A DNA stretch of 64,000 bases from Yanghanlia caeni (GCA_030733815.1 JAUZQE010000009.1:29755-93754); one strand, 5' to 3'. Counted from the first letter of the stretch, positions 16,898 through 26,421 are shown. A program made the numbers and translations. The notes: generated from the letters alone by a model not told the origin.

Positions 16898-16961
16898 AAA
16901 TGCGCGGTCACGGCCGACGCGCCTCTCATACCATGCCTGATGCATCAATTGGAGGCATCGC

Positions 16962-17426
16962 ATGAGTATTCAAATCAAGAACAGGCAGGACTTCTGGTCC
17001 GGCATCATGTTCGTGGTGATCGGGGCAGCCTTCGCTCTGGGTGCCACGAAATACTCGATGGGAACGGCGGCCCGCATGGGCCCCGGCTATTTCCCGTTCT
17101 GGCTGGGCGTCTGTCTGGCCGCACTGGGCGCACTCGTCGCCTTGAACGCAACAAGCGCCAAGGCCGAGGAAACACAGGTCGAGCGCTTCGACTTCCCCAT
17201 CATGTTCATCCTGCTTGGCAGCGTGGTGCTGTGCGGGCTGCTGCTGAACTATCTGGGGGTGTACATCAGCGTCTTCCTGCTCGTATTCCTCAGCAGCTTT
17301 GCCAGCCACGTTTTCAGCTGGAAAGTTGCACTCATCAACGGGCTGTTTCTCGTGCTCTTCGTCTGGGGCGCCTTCATCAAGGGACTGGGCCTCGTCTTCC
17401 CGCTGTGGCCCAGCTTCATGAACTGA
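16962..17426 (+). CDS. tctB: tripartite tricarboxylate transporter small membrane subunit TctB
   Basis: A 154-residue protein with four membrane helices: FWSGIMFVVIGAAFALGA, YFPFWLGVCLAALGALVAL, FILLGSVVLCGLLLNYLGVYISVF and a C-terminal hydrophobic pair. The GPGYFPFWLG motif is typical of TctB. The ATG is preceded by TTGGAGG. TctB is the small integral subunit that pairs with TctA to import tri- or dicarboxylates, using a periplasmic Bug receptor. tctA follows after 13 bp. No receptor gene is in this operon, so the Bug protein at 22393-23388 or another encoded elsewhere must supply substrate. Confidence 0.88.
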   Translation: MSIQIKNRQDFWSGIMFVVIGAAFALGATKYSMGTAARMGPGYFPFWLGVCLAALGALVALNATSAKAEETQVERFDFPIMFILLGSVVLCGLLLNYLGVYISVFLLVFLSSFASHVFSWKVALINGLFLVLFVWGAFIKGLGLVFPLWPSFMN

Positions 17427-17439
17427 GGGCATCTGAAAA

Positions 17440-18945
17440 ATGGAACTGTTCGAAAATCTGCTGCTGGGTTTCTCGGTTGCGCTGACGCTCGAGAACCTGG
17501 CGTATTGCCTGCTGGGCTGTCTGCTCGGCACACTGATCGGCGTGCTGCCGGGCATCGGCCCCGTGCCGACCATCGCCATGCTGCTGCCCATCACCTACGT
17601 GCTGCCGCCCACGGCGGGGCTGATCATGCTGGCCGGCATCTACTACGGTGCCGCGTACGGGGGCTCGACCACCGCCATTCTGGTGGCGCTGCCCGGCGAG
17701 ACCTCGGCCGTGGTCACTGTGATCGACGGCCACCAGATGGCCCGCAACGGGCGCGCCGGCGCGGCGCTGGCCATCGCCGCCCTGGGGTCGTTCTTCGCCG
17801 GCTGTGTCACCACCTTCCTGATTGCCGGATTTGCGCCGCCCCTGGCGGAACTGGCCTTCAAGTTCGGCCCGGCCGAGTACTTCTCGCTCATGGTGCTGGG
17901 TCTCATCGGTGCCGTGGTGCTTGCCTCCGGCTCGCTGCCCAAGGCGATCTGCATGATCTTCCTGGGTCTTCTGCTGGGCATGATCGGCACCGACGTGAAC
18001 TCGGGTGTGGCCCGCTACGACTTCGGCATTCCCGAGCTGCAGGACGGCATCGACTTTGCCGTGGTGGCCATGGGCGTGTTCGGCTTCGCCGAAATCATGA
18101 CCAACCTTGAATTGCGCGACCAGCGTGTCGATCTGACCGACAAGGTCGGCAAGCTGTACCCGAACAAGCAGGAATTCAGCGAAGCCTGGCCTGCCGTGGT
18201 GCGCGGTACCGCGATCGGTTCGGCACTGGGCATTCTGCCGGGCGGCGGCGCGGTGCTGTCGTCGTTTGCCTCATACACCCTCGAGAAAAAGATCTCGAAG
18301 GAACCCGAGCGCTTCGGCAAGGGGCATCCTGCAGGCGTGGCGGGGCCCGAATCGGCCAACAACTCCGGCTCGCAGGCGTCATTCATTCCGCTGCTCACCC
18401 TGGGCATTCCCGGCAACGCGGTCACGGCGCTGATGATCGGTGCCATGACCATTCACAACATTCAGCCCGGCCCGCAGGTCATGTCGAGCCACCCGGAACT
18501 GTTCTGGGGGCTGATCGTGTCAATGTGGATCGGCAACCTGATGCTGGTGGTGCTGAACCTGCCGCTGATCGGCCTGTGGGTCAAGCTGCTGACCGTGCCC
18601 TACCGCATCCTGTACCCGGCGATTCTGGTGTTCTGCACCATCGGGGTGTATTCGTTGAACTACAACGTGTTCGACATCTGGATGACGGCCGCCTTCGGGC
18701 TGGTGGGCTACCTGTGGGTGAAGCTCAAATGCGAAGGAGCACCACTGCTGCTGGGGCTGGTGCTCGGGCCCATGATGGAGGAAAACTTCCGCCGTGCCCT
18801 GCTGCTGGCACGGGGCGACTTCTCGACCTTCGTCACGCGCCCGCTGTCGCTTTCCCTGCTGATCCTGGCGGCCATTCTGGTCGTGCTGGTGGCACTGCCC
18901 TCGGTCAAGCAGAAGCGCGAGGAAGCCTTCGTCGAAGACTCCTGA
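17440..18945 (+). CDS. tctA: tripartite tricarboxylate transporter large permease TctA
   Basis: A 501-residue permease with about eleven to twelve membrane segments. The duplicated TctA signatures are visible as LLGTLIGVLPGIGPVPTIAML near residues 27-47 and GSALGILPGGGAVLSSFASY near 262-281, followed by the GVAGPESANNS motif and GIPGNAVTALMIGAM. It forms the substrate-translocation path, driven by the ion gradient, with TctB and a Bug receptor. It sits 13 bp downstream of tctB and is followed by stacked hairpins that end the operon. Confidence 0.93.
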   Translation: MELFENLLLGFSVALTLENLAYCLLGCLLGTLIGVLPGIGPVPTIAMLLPITYVLPPTAGLIMLAGIYYGAAYGGSTTAILVALPGETSAVVTVIDGHQMARNGRAGAALAIAALGSFFAGCVTTFLIAGFAPPLAELAFKFGPAEYFSLMVLGLIGAVVLASGSLPKAICMIFLGLLLGMIGTDVNSGVARYDFGIPELQDGIDFAVVAMGVFGFAEIMTNLELRDQRVDLTDKVGKLYPNKQEFSEAWPAVVRGTAIGSALGILPGGGAVLSSFASYTLEKKISKEPERFGKGHPAGVAGPESANNSGSQASFIPLLTLGIPGNAVTALMIGAMTIHNIQPGPQVMSSHPELFWGLIVSMWIGNLMLVVLNLPLIGLWVKLLTVPYRILYPAILVFCTIGVYSLNYNVFDIWMTAAFGLVGYLWVKLKCEGAPLLLGLVLGPMMEENFRRALLLARGDFSTFVTRPLSLSLLILAAILVVLVALPSVKQKREEAFVEDS

Positions 18946-18966
18946 TCCGCACCCCCCACATCGGCT

Positions 18967-19035
18967 GGCGGGCCCGCGAACAGGCCCGCCTCTGCCGGGC
19001 ACTGTGTTCACGAAAGCCGCCTGCGGGCGGCTTTC
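18967..19035 (+). terminator. double-hairpin terminator after tctA
   Basis: Two stems follow the tctA stop. GGCGGGCC (18967-18974) pairs with GGCCCGCC (18983-18990). GAAAGCCGCC (19012-19021) pairs with GGCGGCTTTC (19026-19035) around a four-base loop, with a pyrimidine-rich tail. Placed between tctA and the iclR gene, they should end the tct transcript. Confidence 0.7.
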
Positions 19036-19138
19036 CGCTTTCCGCGCCACCGGTCATGCTGCATTCATTGAGGTATAAAGTCAGACTGTAGAAGAACCGT
19101 GCGCCACACGGCCGCCGATACACCAGCCCCAGCGAGAC

Positions 19139-19897
19139 ATGTCAGCCAAGAAATCCGAGTCCAACGTCAAGACCGCCCTGCGCGTCATCGAAATCATCGA
19201 GATTTTTGCGCGCGAAGGAAAGCCCCTTTCACTTACGGAACTGGCTCGTGAGCTCGAAGCCCCCGTATCCAGCTGCCTTGGTCTGATCCGCACGCTGACC
19301 AGCCAGGGGTATCTGTACGAGACCGGTCGCCGCCAGGGCTATTACCCCACCGGACGGCTGCTGGCCATGGCGCAACGCATCGCCCGATCCGACCCCATAC
19401 TCGAGAAGGTGGGCCCGACCCTGACCGCGCTGCGTGACGCCGTGGCCGAAACCGTGGTGCTGGGCAAGCTTGCTCCGTCAGGCGAAGTCGTCTATCTCGA
19501 GGTCATGCCTTCGCCCCACCCCATCAGCTACGTCGCCGACCCCGGCGCACAGCGCCATGTGCACAGCAACTCGCTGGGCAAGGCGCTGCTATCGCTCATG
19601 AGCAGCGAGGAACGGCGCAAACTGCTCAAGGGGCGCACACTCGAACGCTTCAACGAGCGGACGCTGGTAACGCTGGAGGCGCTGGAAGAGGAAATTGCCC
19701 GCTCACGCGAGCGCGGCTGGTTCCAGAATCTGGGCGAATCGATGATGGACGTCGGCGCGATCGCCTGGCCGCTGAGCATTGGCGGCGGTGAATACGCCGT
19801 CTCGATCGCCGGGCCGCTGTACCGCATTGAACCGAATCTCGAACCGCTCGCCCAGCAATTGCGCGTGGCGTGCCGGGTGATGGAACAGCGCCAATAG
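19139..19897 (+). CDS. IclR-family transcriptional regulator
   Basis: A 252-residue regulator. The N-terminal winged helix reads TALRVIEIIEIFAREGKPLSLTELAREL and APVSSCLGLIRTLTSQGYLYE at about 12-62. The C-terminal effector domain has VVLGKLAPSGEVVYLEV, HVHSNSLGKALLSLMS and a late DVGAIAWPLSI..EYAVSIAGP. IclR proteins usually bind small acids and control adjacent catabolic operons. The leftward cupin/Bug/CaiB/acyl-CoA dehydrogenase operon converges on this gene, and a TTTCA/TGAAA palindrome sits at that operon's promoter, so that operon and tctBA are the likely targets (inference). Confidence 0.88.
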   Translation: MSAKKSESNVKTALRVIEIIEIFAREGKPLSLTELARELEAPVSSCLGLIRTLTSQGYLYETGRRQGYYPTGRLLAMAQRIARSDPILEKVGPTLTALRDAVAETVVLGKLAPSGEVVYLEVMPSPHPISYVADPGAQRHVHSNSLGKALLSLMSSEERRKLLKGRTLERFNERTLVTLEALEEEIARSRERGWFQNLGESMMDVGAIAWPLSIGGGEYAVSIAGPLYRIEPNLEPLAQQLRVACRVMEQRQ

Positions 19898-19922
19898 GCT
19901 GCACGCAGGCACACGAAGGTAC

Positions 19923-19948
19923 GAAGGCCCGCGCATTGGCGGGCCTTC
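19923..19948. terminator. bidirectional hairpin between iclR and acyl-CoA dehydrogenase
   Basis: GAAGGCCCGC (19923-19932) pairs perfectly with GCGGGCCTTC (19939-19948) around a six-base loop. It lies in the 78-bp gap between two convergent stop codons, so it probably terminates both transcripts. Confidence 0.75.
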
Positions 19949-19975
19949 GGCACTATGGGAAACCGTGCGTGGCAA

Positions 19976-21142
19976 TCAGTACGACTTGGGCAGACCCAGC
20001 ACCTTCTCGGCGATGAAGCACATGATGAGCTGCGGGCTCACCGGTGCCAGTCGCGGGATGAAGCTTTCGCGCAGATAGCGCTCGACGTGGTATTCACGTG
20101 CATACCCCATTCCACCCAGCGTTTGAACCGCGGTCTGGCAGGCATTGAACGCCGCTTCCGCCGCCAGGTACTTGGCGCTGTTGGCATACGGGCCGCACGG
20201 TTCGCCCGCGTCGTAAAGTGCCGCCGCCTTCTGCACCATCAGATCGGCGGCCTCCAGCTGCATCCAGGCCTGCGCGAGCGGATGCTGAATGCCCTGGTTC
20301 TGGCCGATGGGCCGCCCGAACACCACACGGTCTCGCGCGTATTCCGTGGCCTTGGCAATGGCCGCATGCCCCAGGCCCACCGCTTCCGATGCTATGAGGA
20401 TGCGTTCGGGATTCAGGCCGTGCAGTATGTATTCGAAGCCCCGGCCTTCTTCACCGATGCGGTCTTCCACGGGAATCTCGAGCCCGTCGATAAACAGCAT
20501 GTTGGAATCGACCGCCTTGCGGCCCATCTTGTCGATTTCGCGCACCTCGACCCGGCTGCGGTCCAGATCGGTATAGAACAGCGACAGGCCCTGCGTGGGT
20601 TTGCTGACCTCGGAGAGCGGCGTCGTGCGAGCGAGCAGCAACATTCTGTCGGCCACCTGCGCGGTGGAGATCCATATCTTGCGACCATGTACGACATAGC
20701 GGTCGCCCTTGAGCTCTGCACGGGTGGTGAGCTTGGTGGTGTCGAGCCCCGCGTCGGGTTCGGTCACGGCGAAGCATGCCTTCTGGTCTCCGGCGATCAG
20801 CGGCGGCAGCGCACGCTGGCGCTGCTCGTCGTTGCCGAACACCACCACGGGGTTCAAGCCGAAGATGTTCATGTGAACCGCCGACGCACCGGTGAAGCCC
20901 GCACCGGAACGCGAAATCGTGTGCATCATCAGCGCCGCTTCAGTCATGCCGAGCCCGGCGCCACCATATTCCTCGGGCATGGCGATGCCCAGCCACCCGG
21001 CCTGCGCCAGATCGCGATGAAAGTCGTGCGGAAAGGCACCGTCTTTATCGCGCGCGAGCCAGTAATCGTCATCATAGCGGGCGCACAGGTCTTCGACGCC
21101 GGCCACCAGCGCCTTATGTTCTTCAGAACGGATGAAACTCAT
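19976..21142 (-). CDS. acyl-CoA dehydrogenase family protein
   Basis: About 388 residues from the ATG at 21142. The fold is clear from MPEEYGGAGLGMTEAALMM, FAVTEPDAGLDTTKLTTRA (FAD-contacting CFAVTEP), GRKIWISTAQVADRMLL, and the C-terminal QTLGGMGYAREYHVERYLRE. The usual YEGT catalytic-glutamate motif near the C-terminus is replaced by IPRLAPVSPQLIM, so the base must lie elsewhere, as in isovaleryl-CoA-type enzymes. It oxidises an acyl-CoA at C2-C3. The start overlaps the stop of the CoA-transferase gene by ATGA, so the two are translationally coupled and likely consecutive in a pathway. Confidence 0.88.
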   Translation of the reverse strand: MSFIRSEEHKALVAGVEDLCARYDDDYWLARDKDGAFPHDFHRDLAQAGWLGIAMPEEYGGAGLGMTEAALMMHTISRSGAGFTGASAVHMNIFGLNPVVVFGNDEQRQRALPPLIAGDQKACFAVTEPDAGLDTTKLTTRAELKGDRYVVHGRKIWISTAQVADRMLLLARTTPLSEVSKPTQGLSLFYTDLDRSRVEVREIDKMGRKAVDSNMLFIDGLEIPVEDRIGEEGRGFEYILHGLNPERILIASEAVGLGHAAIAKATEYARDRVVFGRPIGQNQGIQHPLAQAWMQLEAADLMVQKAAALYDAGEPCGPYANSAKYLAAEAAFNACQTAVQTLGGMGYAREYHVERYLRESFIPRLAPVSPQLIMCFIAEKVLGLPKSY

Positions 21143-22377
21143 GTGATGTCCTTCGTGGGCTGTGTGCGTGGCCCCGCCTCTGCGAACCACGCGTTGATTT
21201 CCTCTTCGGAATAGCCGGCCTCGGCCAGCACCTCGGCCGTGTGCTCGCCCAGGCGCGGTGCATGACGCCGGATGCCGGCGGGCGTGCGCGAATAGCTTCC
21301 GACCGGGCCGGGTGAGCGGATCTCGCCCTCGCTGGGGTGGTTCAGGCGGCGCACCATGTCTACGGCCTGAATATGCGGATCGTTGATCAGGTCTTCCACA
21401 CTGTAAAGCGGTGCCGCCGGGATATCGGCCGCGCCCAGCTGTTCGAGCCATTCGGCGGTGGTGCGCGTTGCGATCACGTCGGACACCAGCCTGTAGGCGG
21501 CGTCGATGTTCTGTGCCCGCGCGGTATGCGAGGCAAACCGCGGGTCGCGCTTCAATTCGGGCCGGCCGATGAGGTCGAAGAAGCGGCTCCAGTGCTTGTC
21601 GTTGTAGATGAGCACGCTGATGTGGCCGTCGGACGTGGCGTACGGACGCCGGTGCGACACCAGCAGACGCGCGTAACCCGTAGCGCCGGCAGGCGGCTCG
21701 AACGTGTGGCCGCCCAGATGATCGCCCAGTACCAGCTGCGCCATGGCCTCGAACATGGGCACCTCGATCGCCTGGCCCTTGCCCGATTCGCGCGCTTCGA
21801 TGACGCCGGCAAGCATCGCGATGGCCACGTGCATGCCCACGGCCCGGTCGGCCAGCGTAAGCGGCGCGTAACGGGGAATGTCGCCCGAATTGCGCTGGTA
21901 CAGCGACGGCAGGCCCGTCATGCCCTGGATCAGGTCGTCGTAGGCGGGGCGCCCGGCATACGGCCCCGCATTGCCAAAACCGTACGCCCCCACGTACACG
22001 ATGCGCGGGTTCACCGCGGCGACGCTTTCGTAGTCGAGACCCAGCCGGGACATGGCCTGAGGCCGCGTGTTGTAGAGCAGCACGTCGACCTTGGCGGCCA
22101 GGCGCAGGCAGGCTTCGCGACCCGCCTGGGTCTTGAGATCGAGCACCACCGAACGCTTGTTGCGATTCAGGTGCAGGTACAGGGCACCCATGCCGGCATT
22201 GCGCATGGGCCCCACTGCACGCATGTTGTCGCCCCCGGGCGGCTCCACCTTGATGACGTCGGCGCCCAGGTCACCCAGAATCTGCGTGGCATACGGCCCC
22301 ATCACGACCGCACTCAGGTCGAGAATGCGTACGCCTGCGAGCGGGCCGCCCGGCCGGGTTGCAGCGTGCTCAGGCAT
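21139..22377 (-). CDS. CaiB/BaiF-family CoA transferase
   Basis: A 412-residue class III CoA transferase: GVRILDLSAVVMGPYATQILGDLGADVIKVEPP, NMRAVGPMRNAGMGALYLHLNRNKRSV, NTRPQAMSRLGLDYESV, and the active-site aspartate region PLTLADRAVGMHVAIAML near residue 178. It should activate the imported carboxylate by CoA transfer, providing the substrate of the acyl-CoA dehydrogenase encoded next with a 4-bp ATGA overlap. The Bug receptor gene lies 15 bp upstream in the same operon. Confidence 0.9.
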   Translation of the reverse strand: MPEHAATRPGGPLAGVRILDLSAVVMGPYATQILGDLGADVIKVEPPGGDNMRAVGPMRNAGMGALYLHLNRNKRSVVLDLKTQAGREACLRLAAKVDVLLYNTRPQAMSRLGLDYESVAAVNPRIVYVGAYGFGNAGPYAGRPAYDDLIQGMTGLPSLYQRNSGDIPRYAPLTLADRAVGMHVAIAMLAGVIEARESGKGQAIEVPMFEAMAQLVLGDHLGGHTFEPPAGATGYARLLVSHRRPYATSDGHISVLIYNDKHWSRFFDLIGRPELKRDPRFASHTARAQNIDAAYRLVSDVIATRTTAEWLEQLGAADIPAAPLYSVEDLINDPHIQAVDMVRRLNHPSEGEIRSPGPVGSYSRTPAGIRRHAPRLGEHTAEVLAEAGYSEEEINAWFAEAGPRTQPTKDIT

Positions 22378-22392
22378 GTCGGGCTTCCTGTT

Positions 22393-23388
22393 TTATTGCG
22401 GTTGAAGGTTGGCTTCGCGGATCCACTTGCCCCACAGTTCGTACTGCTCGGCCACGAATTCCGCGAACTCTTCGGGCGTGCCGCTGAATGCGTCGAAACC
22501 CAGCTCGGCCAGACGCGCCCGGGTTTCCGGGTTATTGACGACCTTGTTGATCGCGGTGTTCAGCGTCTTGACGATTTCCGGATCCATGCCCGCCGGGCCA
22601 AAGTAGCCGTTCCACGAAGTGATGTCGAAATCGGCCACACCGGCTTCCTGCATGGACGGCAGGTCGGGCAGCAGCGCACTGCGCTCGGCCGTGGACACCG
22701 CCATGGCATGCAGGCGGCCCGAGTTGACGAACGGGGTGCCCGAAGTCAGATCGGTGAACATGAAATCGACTTCACCCGCCACCAGGTCGGTGAGCGCCTG
22801 TGGCGTACCCTTGTAAGGCACGTGCAGCATCTCGGTCTGCGTGGCCACGGCCAGGCGCCCGCCGGCCACGATGCCGGTGCTGTTGCCCGTGGCGTAAGTC
22901 ACGTCGCCCGGATTGGCACGCGCGTACTCGATCAGCTCTTTAACGGTCTTGTAGGGGCGATCGGGGTTGGTGACCAGGATGAAGGGCAGGTTGCCGCCAC
23001 GCGCAATGGGCGTGAAGTCTTTCACCGGGTCGTAGCTCACGTTCTTCATCAGCCAGGGCGCGGCCGAGTGCGACGTATTGGTGGTAACGAACAGCGTGTA
23101 GCCGTCGGGCTTTGCACGGGCCACGTAATTGGCAGCAATGGTGGCGTTGGCGCCCGGCTTGTTCTCGACGACGATCGGCTGGCCCAGTTCCTTGCTGAGC
23201 TCTTCGGCGAAGATGCGGCCCACCGAGTCGGTGCCGGAACCGGCCGGGAACGGCACGACCAGCGTGATCGGCTTTTCAGGGTACGCGGCGTGCGCAGCGC
23301 CCGGGGCAGCGGTGAAGGCGGCAACGCCCGCCACAACGGCGAAGCTGATGCCTGCAATGGTGGATCGAGTGTTCTTGAACAGGTTCAT
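22393..23388 (-). CDS. Bug/TctC-family periplasmic solute receptor
   Basis: A 331-residue receptor with signal peptide (TIAGISFAVVAGVAAFTAAPGAAHA, cleavage about residue 34). The Bug signatures are YPEKPITLVVPFPAGSGTD, VENKPGANATIAANYVARAKPDGYTL, DFTPIARGGNLPFILV, HVPYKGTPQALTDLVAGEVDFMF, and a final WGKWIREANLQPQ. Bug proteins bind carboxylates or small amides and deliver them to TctAB. It is the second gene of a leftward operon after a cupin protein, and tctBA lies 3.5 kb away on the other strand, making partnership likely though unproven. Confidence 0.92.
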   Translation of the reverse strand: MNLFKNTRSTIAGISFAVVAGVAAFTAAPGAAHAAYPEKPITLVVPFPAGSGTDSVGRIFAEELSKELGQPIVVENKPGANATIAANYVARAKPDGYTLFVTTNTSHSAAPWLMKNVSYDPVKDFTPIARGGNLPFILVTNPDRPYKTVKELIEYARANPGDVTYATGNSTGIVAGGRLAVATQTEMLHVPYKGTPQALTDLVAGEVDFMFTDLTSGTPFVNSGRLHAMAVSTAERSALLPDLPSMQEAGVADFDITSWNGYFGPAGMDPEIVKTLNTAINKVVNNPETRARLAELGFDAFSGTPEEFAEFVAEQYELWGKWIREANLQPQ

Positions 23389-23412
23389 CTTTGTCTCCTT
23401 TTCTTTCCCGGT

Positions 23413-23793
23413 TCAGCGAATGACGCGGTCGGGGTTTTCTTCGTACGGCGGTGAATAGATGACCAGCAGACGCGCAGGCGTGTCGCTGGTGACGGTAAAG
23501 ATGTGCTTCTTGTCGGCAGGAAAGAAACAGCAGTCACCGGCTTCCATGACGCCGCGCTCACCTTCCAGCTCGACCTCGGCGGTGCCTTCCAGCAGGTAGA
23601 CCACCTGCTCGATGCCGGGGTGCGCATGCGGCAGGGCACCCTTGCCCTTCTCGATGGTGCCGGTCAGCACTTCAAGGTGACGCGAGCCCACGGTTTCGGG
23701 CGAGATGAGGCGCCGGTTGACGGTGCCGCTGTGGTTGGCGGGCGAATAGCCGGGAACTTCTGATTCCCTGACGATCCAGGCGGGTCTGGACAT
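23413..23793 (-). CDS. cupin-domain protein
   Basis: A 126-residue single cupin. Motif 1 is GALPHAHPGIEQVVYLLEGTAEVELEGE, supplying metal-binding histidine and glutamate ligands; motif 2 is GDCCFFPADKKHIFTVTSD with the last histidine. It is the first gene of the operon with the Bug receptor, CoA transferase and acyl-CoA dehydrogenase, and its ATG follows AGGAGC. Such small cupins act as isomerases, decarboxylases or dioxygenases. The metal-site residues are intact, so an enzymatic role on the imported compound is plausible. Confidence 0.8.
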   Translation of the reverse strand: MSRPAWIVRESEVPGYSPANHSGTVNRRLISPETVGSRHLEVLTGTIEKGKGALPHAHPGIEQVVYLLEGTAEVELEGERGVMEAGDCCFFPADKKHIFTVTSDTPARLLVIYSPPYEENPDRVIR

Positions 23794-23810
23794 GAACGCT
23801 CCTAAACGAA

Positions 23811-23858
23811 TTTCATGATAGTGAAAATAAGTTTACCAGCATGAATATTAATCTCCAA
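23811..23858 (-). promoter_or_regulatory. promoter and TTTCA/TGAAA operator of the cupin operon
   Basis: On the minus strand TTGGAG (23858-23853) and TAAACT (23835-23830) are separated by 17 bases and resemble a sigma70 promoter. Immediately downstream is the inverted repeat TTTCA-N6-TGAAA (23811-23826), well placed for repression of the operon. The neighbouring IclR protein is the obvious candidate regulator; this link is inferred. Confidence 0.45.
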
Positions 23859-23940
23859 CCACGATCCCCGGGTAATGCCTTCCACACATCGAACGGCAAG
23901 TCTGCGCGCCGGCTCAGCGCATCCCTCAGGGATATCCCGA

Positions 23941-23946
23941 TATAAT
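23941..23946 (+). promoter_or_regulatory. consensus -10 box before the amino-acid ABC operon
   Basis: A perfect TATAAT lies about 93 bp upstream of the substrate-binding-protein gene, next to a GGGATATCCC palindrome (23929-23938). No good -35 hexamer is found at normal distance, so an activator may be needed. Confidence 0.35.
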
Positions 23947-24038
23947 CCTTCCTTCGGCTGGCGCACGCCGGCCGTCCCGTCCTGCCCGCCGCACACCGGC
24001 GTCCCTGACTTCCTTTTGTGCCTCGCACGTTTGAATCA

Positions 24039-24833
24039 ATGAAGAAACTCACTGGCATTCTCCTCGCCTCCGCCGCTGTCCTGCTGACCGCCTGCGGCCC
24101 GAGCAACGACACCTCTTCGACCGAAACCGCCGCCTCGGCACAGCCGCGCAAGGTCGTGGTCGGCCTCGACGACAACTTCCCGCCGATGGGCTTTCGCGAC
24201 GAAAAGAACGAACTGGTCGGCTTCGATATCGACCTGGCGCGCGAAGCTACCAAGCGTCTGGGCATGGAAGTCGAGTTCAAGGCCATCGACTGGAGCGCCA
24301 AGGAAGCCGAGCTCAACGGCAAGCGCGTCGACGTCCTCTGGAACGGCCTGACCATCACCGAAGAGCGCAAGAAGAACATCAATTTCACCAAGCCCTACAT
24401 GGCGAACCACCAGATCATCGTGGTGGCAGCCAACTCGCCGATCCAGGCAAAGGCCGACCTGTCGGGCAAGGTCGTGGGCGCCCAGGAAGGCAGCAGCGCC
24501 GTCGACGCCATCAAGAAGGAAGCCGAGGTATTCGAGAGCTTCAAGGAACTCAAGACCTTTGGCGACAACGTGACCGCCCTGCTCGACCTGTCCGCAGGCC
24601 GCCTCGATGCAGTGGTGCTCGACGAAGTGGTGGGCCGTTACCTGGCCGAGAAGCGTGAAGGCGAATACCGCGTTCTTGACGACAACTTCGGTACCGAAGA
24701 CTATGGCGTGGGTGTACGTCTCGACGACGACGAACTGCGCGCACAGCTCGACAAAACGCTCGACGAAATGAAGCAGGACGGCAGCGCGGCGCGCATCGCC
24801 ACCAAGTGGTTCGGCGCCGACATCACCAAGTAA
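24039..24833 (+). CDS. polar amino-acid ABC transporter, solute-binding lipoprotein
   Basis: About 264 residues from the ATG at 24039. The signal sequence KKLTGILLASAAVLLTACG ends in a lipobox (LTAC), so the mature protein is anchored by a lipidated cysteine. The binding domain shows VVGLDDNFPPMGFRDEKNELVGFDIDLAREATKRLG, TITEERKKNINFTKPY, VVGAQEGSSAVDAI and LDAVVLDEVVGRYL, typical of family-3 receptors for polar amino acids. Permease and ATPase genes follow directly, completing a one-permease importer. The exact amino acid is not predictable from motifs alone. Confidence 0.92.
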   Translation: MKKLTGILLASAAVLLTACGPSNDTSSTETAASAQPRKVVVGLDDNFPPMGFRDEKNELVGFDIDLAREATKRLGMEVEFKAIDWSAKEAELNGKRVDVLWNGLTITEERKKNINFTKPYMANHQIIVVAANSPIQAKADLSGKVVGAQEGSSAVDAIKKEAEVFESFKELKTFGDNVTALLDLSAGRLDAVVLDEVVGRYLAEKREGEYRVLDDNFGTEDYGVGVRLDDDELRAQLDKTLDEMKQDGSAARIATKWFGADITK

Positions 24834-24864
24834 GCCCTGCCGGCATCCGGGCAACCCAGGCCTC

Positions 24865-25498
24865 ATGGACTACGTTCTTTCATTGATCGGGCCGATGGCA
24901 GACGGAGCGAAAGTCACGCTTTCGCTCTTCTTCATCACCCTCGTGCTGTCCGTTCCCCTGGGGCTGGTGCTTGCCCTGGCGCGCATATCCCGATGGCGCG
25001 CCCTCAGCACGGCCGTAAACGGCTACATCTGGCTGATGCGCGGCACGCCGCTCATGCTGCAGCTGCTGTTCGTGTACTTTGCGCTGCCGTTCGTGCCGGT
25101 CATCGGTGTGCGGCTACCCGACTTCCCCGCGGCCGTCGTGGCCTTTGCGCTGAACTACGCTGCGTATTTTGCCGAAATCTTTCGCGCAGGCATCCAGTCT
25201 GTCGACCGTGGCCAGTATGAAGGCAGCAAGGTGCTGGGCCTGACCTACCTGCAGACCCTGCGCCGCATCGTGCTGCCACAGATGGTGCGCCGGGTGCTGC
25301 CACCCATGAGCAACGAAACCATCACGCTGGTGAAGGACACCTCGCTCATCTACGTGCTGGCCCTGAACGATATCCTGCGCACGGCCCGGGGCATCGTGCA
25401 GCGCGACTTCACCACCACCCCGTTTCTCGTTGCGGCCGTGTTTTACCTGCTCATGACGCTGGTGCTGACCTGGTTCTTCCAGCGTATGGAAAGACGCT

Positions 25499-25518
<20 letters not shown>
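24865..25518 (+). CDS. polar amino-acid ABC transporter permease
   Basis: A 217-residue His/Glu/Gln/Arg-type permease with five membrane segments. It has YIWLMRGTPLMLQLLFVYF early on and the ATPase-coupling EAA loop, seen as EIFRAGIQSVDRGQYEGSKVLGLTYLQTLRRIVLPQ. Only one permease gene is present, so it is expected to work as a homodimer with the downstream ATPase. Its 3' end overlaps the ATPase gene by 20 bp, indicating translational coupling. Confidence 0.93.
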
Positions 25519-26314
<796 letters not shown>

Positions 26315-26421
26315 ACGGGCTGCGCGCCCTCCCCGGGCTGCGTCACACCTGTCCCCGACCGAAGGCATCTCGGGCATACTGATCGCTTGCCCCACAGGTC
26401 AATCGATCATCGGTGTACAGC

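Noticed and set aside
21337..23454. 705-codon open frame on the plus strand
   Set aside because: It is antisense to the CoA-transferase and Bug receptor genes. Its composition (His, Gln and Arg rich, no family motif) is the usual mirror of GC-rich third positions, and the minus-strand genes have clear motifs and ribosome-binding sites.
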